The position numbers were made by a program, and so were the translations under genes. Below the pieces are notes generated by a model that worked only from the letters and a program-made list of their open reading frames with translations, had not been told where the DNA came from and did not search any database. Below are positions 35,107 through 42,887 of a DNA stretch of 64,000 nucleotides, in pieces. How positions within the stretch are numbered: position 1 is the first letter of the stretch; the number at the start of each line of letters is the position of its first letter. The DNA comes from Plantibacter sp050587525 (GTDB lineage Bacteria > Actinomycetota > Actinomycetes > Actinomycetales > Microbacteriaceae). The stretch is from positions 434,001 through 498,000 of the forward strand of contig NZ_JBOBFT010000001.1 of assembly GCF_050587525.1 (NCBI RefSeq). The letters are read 5' to 3'.

Positions 35107-36765
35107 ATGACGGCAGTGAAGGGTGCGTGCAGGATGGACGGACGACGATGGTGGGACGCCGCGTTCGGCGGAACAGCGATCGTGGTGGGCGTGGTCGTCT
35201 GGCTGAGCGAAGCCGATGACTCCGCCGGGACGATCGGCCGCCTCGGCGCGTGGGCCGTCCTCCTGCTCCTGTGCGCCTGCTACTACACCTTCGGCCGCCG
35301 CCAACTCGAGCGCGCATCGTCCGGTTACCTCTTCCAGATCGTCCTCATCGTCGGCGTGGCCGTCGGGGCAGCGTTCTCCCCCAACATGCTCACGATGCAG
35401 GTCGTGATGATCCCGCTCCTCTGGGTGCTCACGCATGACACCCGCACCGCGGTGATCCTCAACATCGTGAGCGCCGTCGCCCTCGCGATCGGCTTCACCG
35501 TCGGCATCCACGGGTATGAGGGCGCGCTCGCCCAGGCCGCGTTCATCCAGGGCATCAGCCTGGTGTTCAGCATCGCACTCGGCCTCTGGATCTCGCGCAT
35601 ACACGACTACGGCGCGGAGCGGGCACGACTGCTGCAACAGCTGCAGAACGCTCAAGCAGAGACGGAACGGGCCAGTCGCGATGCCGGCGCCGCGGCTGAA
35701 CGGGAACGCATGGCCCTCGACATCCACGACACGATCGCGCAGAGCTTGACGAGCGTCGTGATGCTGGCGCAACGGGCTCGAGCCGAGTCGCCGGTCGCCC
35801 CGGACACGATCGACCTCATCGAGACCACTGCACGCGAGGCCCTCGGGGAGGCCAGGGCGCTCGTCGCGACGAACGCAGGTTTCCCCGCGTCGGATGTCGG
35901 ACTGCGCGACAGTCTGCTGCGCCTCGCCACACGCTTCCAACGAGAGACGGGCATCGCCGTCACGGTGGAGGCGGGCACGACGCCGCTCCCCCGTCCGATA
36001 GAGGTCGTCCTGCTCCGCACCGCGCAAGAGGGGCTGGCGAACGTTCGGAAGCATGCCCGCGCTGCTCGTGTCGTGGTCACGCTGAGCGTCGGATCGGTAT
36101 ATGCCGCTGCCGGAATGTCGGCGATGGACCCGGAGCGAGCAGCGCTGCCCAACGGTGGGAAGGCGAACGATCGTCCGAGCGATGCGCGATCGATGGTGTC
36201 GCTCACCGTGCGCGATGACGGCGTCGGGTTCCCGGCGGACGGCGCGACAGGCCGTGGCTTCGGCATCGAGGGGATGCAGAGCCGCGTGGAACTCCTCGGC
36301 GGTGGGGTCACGACATCGAATCCGGCAGAAGGAGGTGCGCTCCTGCGGGTGGACGTCCCGTTGATCGGCCACGACGGGACCGCCGCCGGCGCACCGAGCG
36401 ACGACCGTTCCATCGCCGTGCCCATGCCCATGCCCGTGCCTGTGTCCATGCCCGTGCCCGTGCCGAACGGCAGCGCTCCACCGATCGGATCGGTAAGCGG
36501 GCGGGCTGAGGCCGAGACCAGCGATCGGACGAACGCGCGGCTGCTCGCCGCGTCGGTCGCCGAGCACCTCCGCACGGCGCGGTCGACCCGTGTTCCCCAC
36601 GAACCAGACCCACGCGGTCCCGCCATCGATCCCGGTCCCCTCGGACGCCTCGGGCGCATCTCAGATCCGAACGGGCGAGTGGATCCAGCACCGAACGTCC
36701 ACGCGGAACCCGCGTCGACACCCGGCGACGCCCACATCCCCGACCCTGAAAGCACCACACCATGA
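35107..36765 (+). CDS. Sensor histidine kinase (NarL-type partner, HisKA_3)
   Basis: 552 residues. Six hydrophobic segments fill residues 15-165, with little extracytoplasmic sequence, suggesting intramembrane sensing or sensing through the exporter. The phosphoacceptor is His207 in ALDIHDTIAQSL, and the HATPase G1 box is VRDDGVGFPADG with a 30-residue polar insertion just before it. Odd feature: about 135 residues follow the kinase core, including a (V/M)P dipeptide run (PMPMPVPVSMPVPVP) encoded by a CCCGTG/CCCATG repeat. ATG 35107 is preceded by GGGGGCGG; ATG 35134 is an alternative. It overlaps the response regulator by 4 bp. Confidence 0.92.
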   Translation: MTAVKGACRMDGRRWWDAAFGGTAIVVGVVVWLSEADDSAGTIGRLGAWAVLLLLCACYYTFGRRQLERASSGYLFQIVLIVGVAVGAAFSPNMLTMQVVMIPLLWVLTHDTRTAVILNIVSAVALAIGFTVGIHGYEGALAQAAFIQGISLVFSIALGLWISRIHDYGAERARLLQQLQNAQAETERASRDAGAAAERERMALDIHDTIAQSLTSVVMLAQRARAESPVAPDTIDLIETTAREALGEARALVATNAGFPASDVGLRDSLLRLATRFQRETGIAVTVEAGTTPLPRPIEVVLLRTAQEGLANVRKHARAARVVVTLSVGSVYAAAGMSAMDPERAALPNGGKANDRPSDARSMVSLTVRDDGVGFPADGATGRGFGIEGMQSRVELLGGGVTTSNPAEGGALLRVDVPLIGHDGTAAGAPSDDRSIAVPMPMPVPVSMPVPVPNGSAPPIGSVSGRAEAETSDRTNARLLAASVAEHLRTARSTRVPHEPDPRGPAIDPGPLGRLGRISDPNGRVDPAPNVHAEPASTPGDAHIPDPESTTP

Positions 36766-37478
36766 GCGACATCGGCAGGCCGTCGACAGCGGCAGACGCG
36801 GCGATCGATCCGTCCGGGGCGCCTGACCCCGCCCCCATCCGCGTCCTCGTGGCGGACGACCACCCCATCGTGCGGGGCGGGATCGTCGGCCTTCTGGGCC
36901 GGGCGGACGACATCGACGTGATCGCCGAGGCATCGGACGGCGCAGAAGCGGTCCGGCTCGCGACCGAGCTCCGACCCGACCTCGTCCTCATGGATCTGCG
37001 GATGCCGCTGCTGTCGGGCGCCGAGGCGACCGCGCGCATCATCGCATCGCTGCCCGACGTTCGCGTCCTGATCCTCACGACGTACGAGACGGACGATGAC
37101 ATCCTCGGCGCGATCGAAGCGGGTGCGAGCGGCTATCTGTTAAAGGCGGCGCCGCAGGAGGAGATCCTCGCGGGCATCCGGTCCGTCGTCGGCGGTCGGA
37201 CCGTCCTGGCGCCGGAGATCGCGGCGAAGCTCGTCGACCGAATGCGCTCCGGAGCCGGAAGCGCGGCCTCTGCGACGCCCGAGCGACCGCTGCTGAGCGC
37301 GCGGGAGCTGGAAGTCCTCCGGCTCGTCGCCGCGGGGACGAGCAACCCGAAGATCGCCCGGGCGCTGTTCATCTCGGAGGCGACCGTGAAGACGCATCTG
37401 CTGCACGTCTTCGAGAAGCTGGGCGTCAACGATCGCACCCGCGCCGTCACCCTCGCGCTCGAGCGAGGCATCCTGTAG
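36762..37478 (+). CDS. Response regulator, NarL/LuxR family
   Basis: 238 residues. The receiver domain (about 26-145) has the acidic pair ADDH, phosphoacceptor Asp78 in LVLMDLRMP and the Lys in YLLKAAPQ; the LuxR-type HTH (about 172-236) is LSARELEVLRLVAAGTSNPK and EATVKTHLLHVFEKLGV. Its ATG overlaps the kinase stop. The likely target is the ABC exporter operon that it belongs to. Confidence 0.96.
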   Translation: MSDIGRPSTAADAAIDPSGAPDPAPIRVLVADDHPIVRGGIVGLLGRADDIDVIAEASDGAEAVRLATELRPDLVLMDLRMPLLSGAEATARIIASLPDVRVLILTTYETDDDILGAIEAGASGYLLKAAPQEEILAGIRSVVGGRTVLAPEIAAKLVDRMRSGAGSAASATPERPLLSARELEVLRLVAAGTSNPKIARALFISEATVKTHLLHVFEKLGVNDRTRAVTLALERGIL

Positions 37479-37493
37479 TCCTGCTCTTCTGCC

Positions 37494-37558
37494 GAGGTGT
37501 CGCAACGTGCGGGTGCTGTCGGCGCTGACCCACACGTTGCGCCCCCTCGGCAGAAGAG
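37494..37558. repeat. Family F palindrome between convergent genes
   Basis: CTCTTCTGCCGAGG and a right arm ending CCTCGGCAGAAGAG, inner CGCAACGTGCGGGT / ACCCACACGTTGCG. It lies 15 bp after the response regulator stop and 8 bp from the stop of the convergent amidohydrolase, an ideal terminator position for both. Confidence 0.93.
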
Positions 37559-37566
37559 TGGTGGAG

Positions 37567-38838
37567 TCAGGAAGCTGCGAGGGCGGCTGGGGTGAGGTGC
37601 TCCAGGGCGGCGACGGCGAGCGCGGCGATGCCCGTGTCGAGCGTCGGGCGGATGAGCGGCGCGAACTTCGAGGAGTGGTTGCCCGGGATGTCCTGCTCCA
37701 TCCGACCGGACGCGAACGCACGCTCGAAGACGACGGGATCGGCGCCACCGAGGATCCAGTAGACGAGCGGCGCGCCGGCCGCGGTCGACAGGTTCCCGAC
37801 GTCCTCACTGCCCGTCACGAGACCGGGATCGACGATGCGCTGCGTACCGAACTCGGTGACGAACGCCGCGGTCACACTCGCGGTCGCCTCCGGATCGTTC
37901 ACGAGCACGGGATACGACTCGACCGACACGATCTCCGGTTCCCGCTCCGCCCCCGACGCCTCAGCCTCAGCACGCACGATCCGCTCGACCGACCCCATGA
38001 CGCGATCACGCACATGCGTCTCGTAGCTGCGGATGCTGAGACCGAGGACGGCGGTGTCCGCGATGATGTTGCTCTTCGTGCCCGCGTGCAGCGTGCCGAC
38101 GCTCACGACGGCGGTGTCCGTCCCGGCGACCTCTCGCGACACGATCGTCTGCAAGCGCATGACGGTCGCGGCCGCCATCACGATCGGATCGATCGTCGAC
38201 TGCGGACGCGAACCGTGCCCGCCCTTGCCGTGCAGGGTGATCTCAAGGGCGTCTGCCGCCGCGAACGACGGACCCGAGTGGGTCCCGATGACACCGGCCG
38301 GGAGCGGCCCGACATGCTGGCCGAGCACGATGTCCGGCTTCGGGATACGGCCGTAGAGACCGTCATCGACCATCTCCTGCGCCCCGCCGCCGTGCTCCTC
38401 GGCCGGCTGGAAGAGCACGACGAGGGTTCCGGACCAGGTGTCGGCGCGCTCCACGAGCAGTCGAGCCGCGCCGATCAGACAGGTCACGTGGACGTCGTGT
38501 CCGCACGCGTGCATCACCCCGACGTCGTTGCCGTCCGGATCGATGCCGCGAACGACACTCGCGTAGTCGAGCCCCGTGTCCTCGACGACGGGCAGGCCGT
38601 CCATGTCGGCGCGCAGCAGGACCGTCGGCCCCTCACCGTTCTCGAGGACGCCGACGACACCCGTGCGACCGATCCCGGTGGTGACCGTGTAGCCGAGGGC
38701 GCCGATGCGGTCCGCGACGATGCCGGCGGTCCGATGCTCCTCGAACGACAACTCCGGATTGGCGTGCAGATCTCGGTACAGCGCTTCGACATCGGTAGCG
38801 ATCGCGGATGCGGCGGCTGAGACGGACTGGGACGGCAT
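37567..38838 (-). CDS. M20 family amidohydrolase (hippurate hydrolase-like)
   Basis: 423 residues. Family signature ACGHDVHVTCLIGAA with metal ligands, FQPAEEHGGGAQEMV with the catalytic Glu, and a dimerisation domain from about 190 to 300 (LHGKGGHGSRPQ). M20D enzymes hydrolyse N-acyl amino acids, hippurate or auxin conjugates; the substrate here is open. AAGGAGG lies 5 bp before the ATG. It is downstream of the LacI gene on the same strand, but a family D palindrome separates them. Confidence 0.94.
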   Translation of the reverse strand: MPSQSVSAAASAIATDVEALYRDLHANPELSFEEHRTAGIVADRIGALGYTVTTGIGRTGVVGVLENGEGPTVLLRADMDGLPVVEDTGLDYASVVRGIDPDGNDVGVMHACGHDVHVTCLIGAARLLVERADTWSGTLVVLFQPAEEHGGGAQEMVDDGLYGRIPKPDIVLGQHVGPLPAGVIGTHSGPSFAAADALEITLHGKGGHGSRPQSTIDPIVMAAATVMRLQTIVSREVAGTDTAVVSVGTLHAGTKSNIIADTAVLGLSIRSYETHVRDRVMGSVERIVRAEAEASGAEREPEIVSVESYPVLVNDPEATASVTAAFVTEFGTQRIVDPGLVTGSEDVGNLSTAAGAPLVYWILGGADPVVFERAFASGRMEQDIPGNHSSKFAPLIRPTLDTGIAALAVAALEHLTPAALAAS

Positions 38839-38929
38839 TGATCCTCCTTGCGACGGTTCGACCAGCTTAGGCCGGGCGTCCGCGGAAGTCTCGGGTGGGC
38901 GTGGTCCGTCGTCCCCGCCCTCCCTGGGT

Positions 38930-39021
38930 GCACAATTCCGGAGAAGGTGTGACAGGAGTGACGATTGAGGCCGAATTCGGCCGATTTCGTCACTCGTGTC
39001 ACACGAATTCCGGAATTGTGC
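38930..39021. repeat. Family D palindrome (GCACAATTCCGG arms)
   Basis: Outer GCACAATTCCGG / CCGGAATTGTGC and inner GTGTGACAGGAGTGACGA / TCGTCACTCGTGTCAC arms. Two other copies are at 42515 and 49458. Confidence 0.93.
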
Positions 39022-39050
39022 TCAATCGAGGGAGGTAGACCGGGGCAGGA

Positions 39051-40109
39051 TCAGCGGGCGGGCGGAGCCGTCGTCGCGCCACGGTGGAATCGCACGCCGA
39101 AGGACTCTGGAGCGGGATCGCGGCCGTCGAGCATCGCGATGACCGCACGGCCCGCCGCAGCGCCCTTCTCGCGGGACGGCTGCCAGACGGTCGTGAGGTC
39201 GTCGTCCAAGCCGTCGACGCGGATCCCGTCGAACCCGACGACGCTCAACTCCTCCGGGATCGCGATGCCGAGCTCCCCGGCAGCGCGGATCACGCCAGCG
39301 GCGAGCAGGTCGCTCTGCGCGATGATCGCCGTGGGTCGCAGATCCGGGGCGACGTCGAGCAGTTCGTGGGCGGCCGTCCGCCCCTCCTCGAGGGAGCTCC
39401 CGGCGGTCACGAAAACGGGGACGTCCGGGTAGACGTCGCGCGCACCGGCCAGGCGGTCGATCGTGGGGACGGTCGTGGCGGTGGCCTCACCCTCCGCCGT
39501 GATCGGCCCGCGGATGCGCGACTCGTCCAGGTGCAGCGCGACGACCGCGACGTCACGATGGCCGAGGTCGGCCAGATGCTGCGCGATCTCGCGTGATCCG
39601 CCCCGGTTGTCGACGCCGACGTCCGGCACCCCGAGCCCCTCGTGCCCCTCGATCGAGACGACGGGCATGCCGCGGCGGGTGAGGATGTGGACGGTCGTGT
39701 CGAGGACCGGACTGCACCCGATGAGGACGACGCCGTCCATGGGTGCGTTGGACAGCTTCGCGACGCCGTCCTCGGCATCGTTCAGGAGGAGGAGTCCTGC
39801 GCCGGCCTCACCGAGCTCTTCGGCCAGGCCGTCGAGCAGTTGGACCATCACGGGATCACGGAACGAGTCGCGGATGCGGCCACCGACGACGGCGCCGACG
39901 ATGCCGCTGCGCCCGCGCCTCAGCGAGGCCGCCCGGGGATCGGGGCCCGCGTAGTCCAGCTCGGCGGCGGCGGCGAGCACCCGCTCGCGCGTCGCATCGG
40001 ACACGGGACCGGAGCCGCTGAAGGCGAGCGACGCCGTCGATGGCGAGACGCCTGCGCGTTCGGCGACATCGGCCAGCGTCGGGCGTCCTGCACGTGTTTC
40101 CGGGTCCAC
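39051..40109 (-). CDS. LacI family transcriptional regulator
   Basis: 352 residues. The HTH is at residues 9-30 (PTLADVAERAGVSPSTASLA) with the hinge helix around DPRAASLRRGRS; the remaining part is a periplasmic-binding-protein-like sensor with SDLLAAGVIRAAGELGIAIP near the end. GTG start, 8 nt after a TAAGCT box, so probably leaderless. It is divergent from an MFS transporter, and a perfect palindrome lies between them; it most likely represses both genes. Confidence 0.94.
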   Translation of the reverse strand: MDPETRAGRPTLADVAERAGVSPSTASLAFSGSGPVSDATRERVLAAAAELDYAGPDPRAASLRRGRSGIVGAVVGGRIRDSFRDPVMVQLLDGLAEELGEAGAGLLLLNDAEDGVAKLSNAPMDGVVLIGCSPVLDTTVHILTRRGMPVVSIEGHEGLGVPDVGVDNRGGSREIAQHLADLGHRDVAVVALHLDESRIRGPITAEGEATATTVPTIDRLAGARDVYPDVPVFVTAGSSLEEGRTAAHELLDVAPDLRPTAIIAQSDLLAAGVIRAAGELGIAIPEELSVVGFDGIRVDGLDDDLTTVWQPSREKGAAAGRAVIAMLDGRDPAPESFGVRFHRGATTAPPAR

Positions 40110-40129
40110 GATCTGCTAGCTTAGTCGAC

Positions 40130-40151
40130 GGAATCGAATCGATTCGATTCC
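40130..40151. promoter_or_regulatory. Perfect 22-bp palindromic operator (LacI-type)
   Basis: Half site GGAATCGAATC is followed directly by its exact complement. It is centred between the divergent LacI and MFS genes, covers the -35 side of the lacI promoter, and has the even-symmetry central CG step (TCGA) typical of LacI-family operators. Confidence 0.8.
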
Positions 40152-40187
40152 GCCTCCACCCTCCCGAACCCGAGCGCCAGGATCCAC

Positions 40188-41444
40188 GTGTCAGAGCCGA
40201 CTCCCACCAGCCCGACCACCGTGCGACCACGCCGCGAACTCATCGCGTGGCGCAACGCCGTCTTCGTGGTGTTCACGCTCAGCGGGCTGAGCATCGCGAC
40301 CTGGGTGTCCCGGCTCCCCGCCATCCGCGACAGCCTCGGATTCAGCACCGGCGAGATCGGCCTCCTCATCCTCGGGATGTCGATCGGTTCCATCCTCGGT
40401 CTCATCGCATCCCCGCCGCTCCTCGCGCGCCTCGGCCCGCGCCGCGGCATGGCGACGGCACTCTGCATCGTCGCGGTCGGGCTCCTCTTCATCGGCTTCG
40501 GGTCCTCCGTGATCCCCGCCGCAGGTGTCGTCCTCATCGGCCTGATCCTCTTCGGCTTCGGCAACGGCAGCGTCGACGTCATGATGAACGTCGAAGGCGC
40601 CGCCGCCGAGAAGGAACTCGGCAAGACCGTCATGCCGCTCATGCACGCGTGCTTCAGCCTCGGCACGGTCATCGGCGCCGGCATCGGCGCGTTCGCCGCG
40701 GCGATCGCCCTGCCCGTCTTCTGGCACACGGTCGTGATGGCCGCGCTCATCGCCGGAACGGTCATCGTCACCGTGCGGTTCGTCCCGATCCGCGAAGGCC
40801 TCGGCGACGAGGACCGCGAGCACTCGCACCGCAGCGACTGGAAGCAGCGGCTGAAGGCGAACCTCGCCGTGTGGGCGGACGTCCGCCTCATCTTCATCGG
40901 CGTGATCATGCTCGGGATGGCGTTTGCCGAAGGCAGCGCGAACGACTGGATGACGCTCGCCGTCGTCGACGGTCACGACCAGGCCGATGCCGTCGGCGCC
41001 CTCGTGTTCGGAGCATTCGTGAGTGCGATGACCGCTGGTCGCGTGCTCGGCGGACCGCTCATCGACCGGTTCGGGCGCGTCATCGTGCTGCAGGTGTCGG
41101 CGGGAACGGCGATCGTCGGCCTCCTCATGTTCATCCTCGCCGAACCGACCTGGCTCATGATCGTCGGCGCCGTCCTCTGGGGCGTCGGCTGCTCGCTCGG
41201 GTTCCCGGTGGGCATGTCGGCCGCGGCCGACGACTCGCGCAACGCTGCCGCTCGGGTCAGCGCCGTCGCGATGATCGGCTACTGCGCGTTCCTCGTCGGC
41301 CCGCCGCTCATCGGCATGCTCGGCGACCACATCGGCATCCTCAACGCGCTGTTCGTCGTGCTCGGACTCATCGTGCTCGCCGGGCTCGCGTCCCCCGCCG
41401 CGCGTGAGGCGTCCCGTCGGCGTTCCGCCGCCCCCACCTCCTAG
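40188..41444 (+). CDS. MFS transporter
   Basis: 418 residues, twelve predicted membrane segments. LVSRLPAI-type start (TWVSRLPAIRDSLGFSTGEIG), then GLIASPPLLARLGPRRGMATAL (motif A) and FAEGSANDWMTLAVVD support the YbjJ/FucP-like MFS group. GTG start 36 bp after the operator. The linked LacI regulator suggests a sugar or sugar-derived substrate; export versus import is not decided by sequence. Confidence 0.9.
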   Translation: MSEPTPTSPTTVRPRRELIAWRNAVFVVFTLSGLSIATWVSRLPAIRDSLGFSTGEIGLLILGMSIGSILGLIASPPLLARLGPRRGMATALCIVAVGLLFIGFGSSVIPAAGVVLIGLILFGFGNGSVDVMMNVEGAAAEKELGKTVMPLMHACFSLGTVIGAGIGAFAAAIALPVFWHTVVMAALIAGTVIVTVRFVPIREGLGDEDREHSHRSDWKQRLKANLAVWADVRLIFIGVIMLGMAFAEGSANDWMTLAVVDGHDQADAVGALVFGAFVSAMTAGRVLGGPLIDRFGRVIVLQVSAGTAIVGLLMFILAEPTWLMIVGAVLWGVGCSLGFPVGMSAAADDSRNAAARVSAVAMIGYCAFLVGPPLIGMLGDHIGILNALFVVLGLIVLAGLASPAAREASRRRSAAPTS

Positions 41445-41472
41445 CCTGCTTCCCGGACCGGGCTCTCGGTGA

Positions 41473-41568
41473 TTGCACAATTCAGGAACTTCTGCACAAT
41501 TCAGGATGATCCAGCCCGACACGCCGATCGATCGTCCTGAATCCTGCAATTCCTCCTGAATTGTGCAA
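41473..41568. repeat. Family E palindrome, upstream of nucS
   Basis: TTGCACAATTCAGGA and TCCTGAATTGTGCAA outer arms, plus a second internal GCACAATTCAGGATGATC copy. Its first 36-bp stretch (41476-41511) is the exact complement of 42676-42711 downstream of nucS. Confidence 0.93.
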
Positions 41569-41762
41569 CCGCCGAGGGGCGGGTCGGTCCGGGGGCGGTC
41601 GGGGTGCGCGAAGGCAGACACGATCGACCGATGGGACGACGGGCGTCGAGCACCGAACAACGGATGACGGATCGCAAGCATCGAACGCAAGACGACGGAT
41701 GACGGATCGCGCTGCGGCAGTGGACGGAACGCGCGGCGAGCACGGGACGGTAGGCTCGACGC
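41569..41762. other. Spacer before nucS
   Basis: Together with the family E element this makes a 318-bp gap. It contains a small direct repeat (GACGGATGACGGATCG pattern, twice at about 41662 and 41693) and the TAGGCT box at 41751-41756, 6 nt before the nucS GTG start. No further gene is seen. Confidence 0.6.
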
Positions 41763-42458
41763 GTGCGTTTGGTGATTGCAGAGTGCTCGGTCGATTACGC
41801 GGGACGGCTCAGCGCCCACCTCCCGCTGGCGCGTCGACTCCTGATGGTGAAGAACGACGGCAGCCTGCTCGTCCACTCCGACGGCGGCTCCTACAAGCCA
41901 CTCAACTGGATGAGCCCGCCCTGCACCCTCACCGAGCTCGAGCCGGACGATGACCAGGCCGCCGCGGGCATCACGCAGCTGTGGAAGGTCACGCACAAGA
42001 AGACCGGCGATGCGCTCGTCGTCTCCATCCACGAAGTGCACCACGACAGCGCGCACGAACTCGGCGTCGACCCCGGTCTCCAGAAGGACGGCGTCGAAGC
42101 GCACCTGCAGAAGCTCCTCGCCGAGCAGATCGAACTCCTCGGCGACGGCTACCGGCTGATCCGCCGTGAGTACATGACGGCGATCGGGCCCGTCGACATC
42201 CTCGCGACCGACGAGAACGGCGCATCGGTCGCCGTCGAGCTGAAGCGCCGAGGCGACATCGACGGCGTCGAACAGCTGACGCGGTACCTCGAGCTCATGA
42301 ACCGCGATCCGCTGCTCGCGCCCGTCCAGGGCGTCTTCGCAGCGCAGGAGATCAAGCCGCAGGCGCGCACGCTCGCGAAGGATCGCGGCATCCGATGCGT
42401 CACGCTCGACTACGACGCGATGCGCGGCCTCGACGACAGCGAGTCCCGACTCTTCTAG
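41763..42458 (+). CDS. nucS: Endonuclease NucS (non-canonical mismatch repair)
   Basis: 231 residues. The N-terminal DNA-binding domain spans about 1-120 and the RecB-like nuclease domain follows with Asp145, Glu159 and Lys161 (VDILATD, VAVELKRRG), the same spacing as in archaeal NucS. In actinobacteria NucS cleaves mismatches and replaces MutS/MutL; it is linked to the sliding clamp through its extreme C-terminus, here ESRLF. GTG start 6 nt after TAGGCT, so probably leaderless. The gene is flanked by inverted family E elements and followed by a family D element. Confidence 0.96.
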   Translation: MRLVIAECSVDYAGRLSAHLPLARRLLMVKNDGSLLVHSDGGSYKPLNWMSPPCTLTELEPDDDQAAAGITQLWKVTHKKTGDALVVSIHEVHHDSAHELGVDPGLQKDGVEAHLQKLLAEQIELLGDGYRLIRREYMTAIGPVDILATDENGASVAVELKRRGDIDGVEQLTRYLELMNRDPLLAPVQGVFAAQEIKPQARTLAKDRGIRCVTLDYDAMRGLDDSESRLF

Positions 42459-42514
42459 CGCCGCGGGGCGATCGAGCCCCGTCGCCGTCGGGCTGCTGCA
42501 CGCCCGGCCCCGGT

Positions 42515-42611
42515 GTGCACAATTCCGGAAAACGTGTGACAGGAGTGACGATTTCGGCGGTTTTCGGCCGTTTTCGTCACATCAGCCCCACCTTCTCCGG
42601 AATTCCGAACA
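42515..42611. repeat. Family D palindrome, decayed right arm
   Basis: Left arm GTGCACAATTCCGG and the inner GTGTGACAGGAGTGACGA are conserved; the right arm CCGGAATTCCGAAC has lost pairing at its outer end. Confidence 0.88.
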
Positions 42612-42618
42612 ACGGGGC

Positions 42619-42711
42619 GTGCAGAATTCAGGAGGATTTGCAGAATTCAGGATCGATGGACGGCGCGCCGCCCGAGATCATCCTGAATTGTGCAGAAGTT
42701 CCTGAATTGTG
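42619..42711. repeat. Family E palindrome, downstream of nucS
   Basis: Inverted copy of the element at 41473. The right half is identical over 36 bp to the complement of 41476-41511; the left half (GTGCAGAATTCAGGA) is diverged. Confidence 0.93.
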
Positions 42712-42764
42712 AAAGCAAGCGGGGCGGGTGCGCAGTGCGGGTACTGGCCGGCGGAGCAGGCCCG

Positions 42765-42887
42765 GGCAGGACAGGACAGACGGGGCAGACGGGGCAGACG
42801 GGGCAGACGGGGCAGGACAGGACAGACGGGGCAGACGGGACAGACGGGTCAGACGGGACAGACGGGTCAGACGGGTCAGACGGGTCA
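42765..42887 (+). repeat. 9-bp tandem repeat (CAGACGGGG)n
   Basis: Eleven recognisable units in two runs of four and seven, with GGG(G/A/T) variation at the last base, separated by CAGGACAGGA. The array reaches the stop codon of the D-aminoacylase-family gene; the terminal GGGTCA supplies the TCA (stop on the minus strand). It is the last part of a 426-bp gene-free stretch filled by D, E and this repeat. Confidence 0.95.

Noticed and set aside
41569..41762. Extra plus-strand gene overlapping the nucS start (41561 frame)
   Set aside because: The frame crosses repeats and the nucS promoter; composition is arginine-rich without a family match.
42765..42887. Possible CRISPR array
   Set aside because: The units are 9 bp with no spacers of distinct sequence and no cas genes nearby; it is a simple minisatellite.
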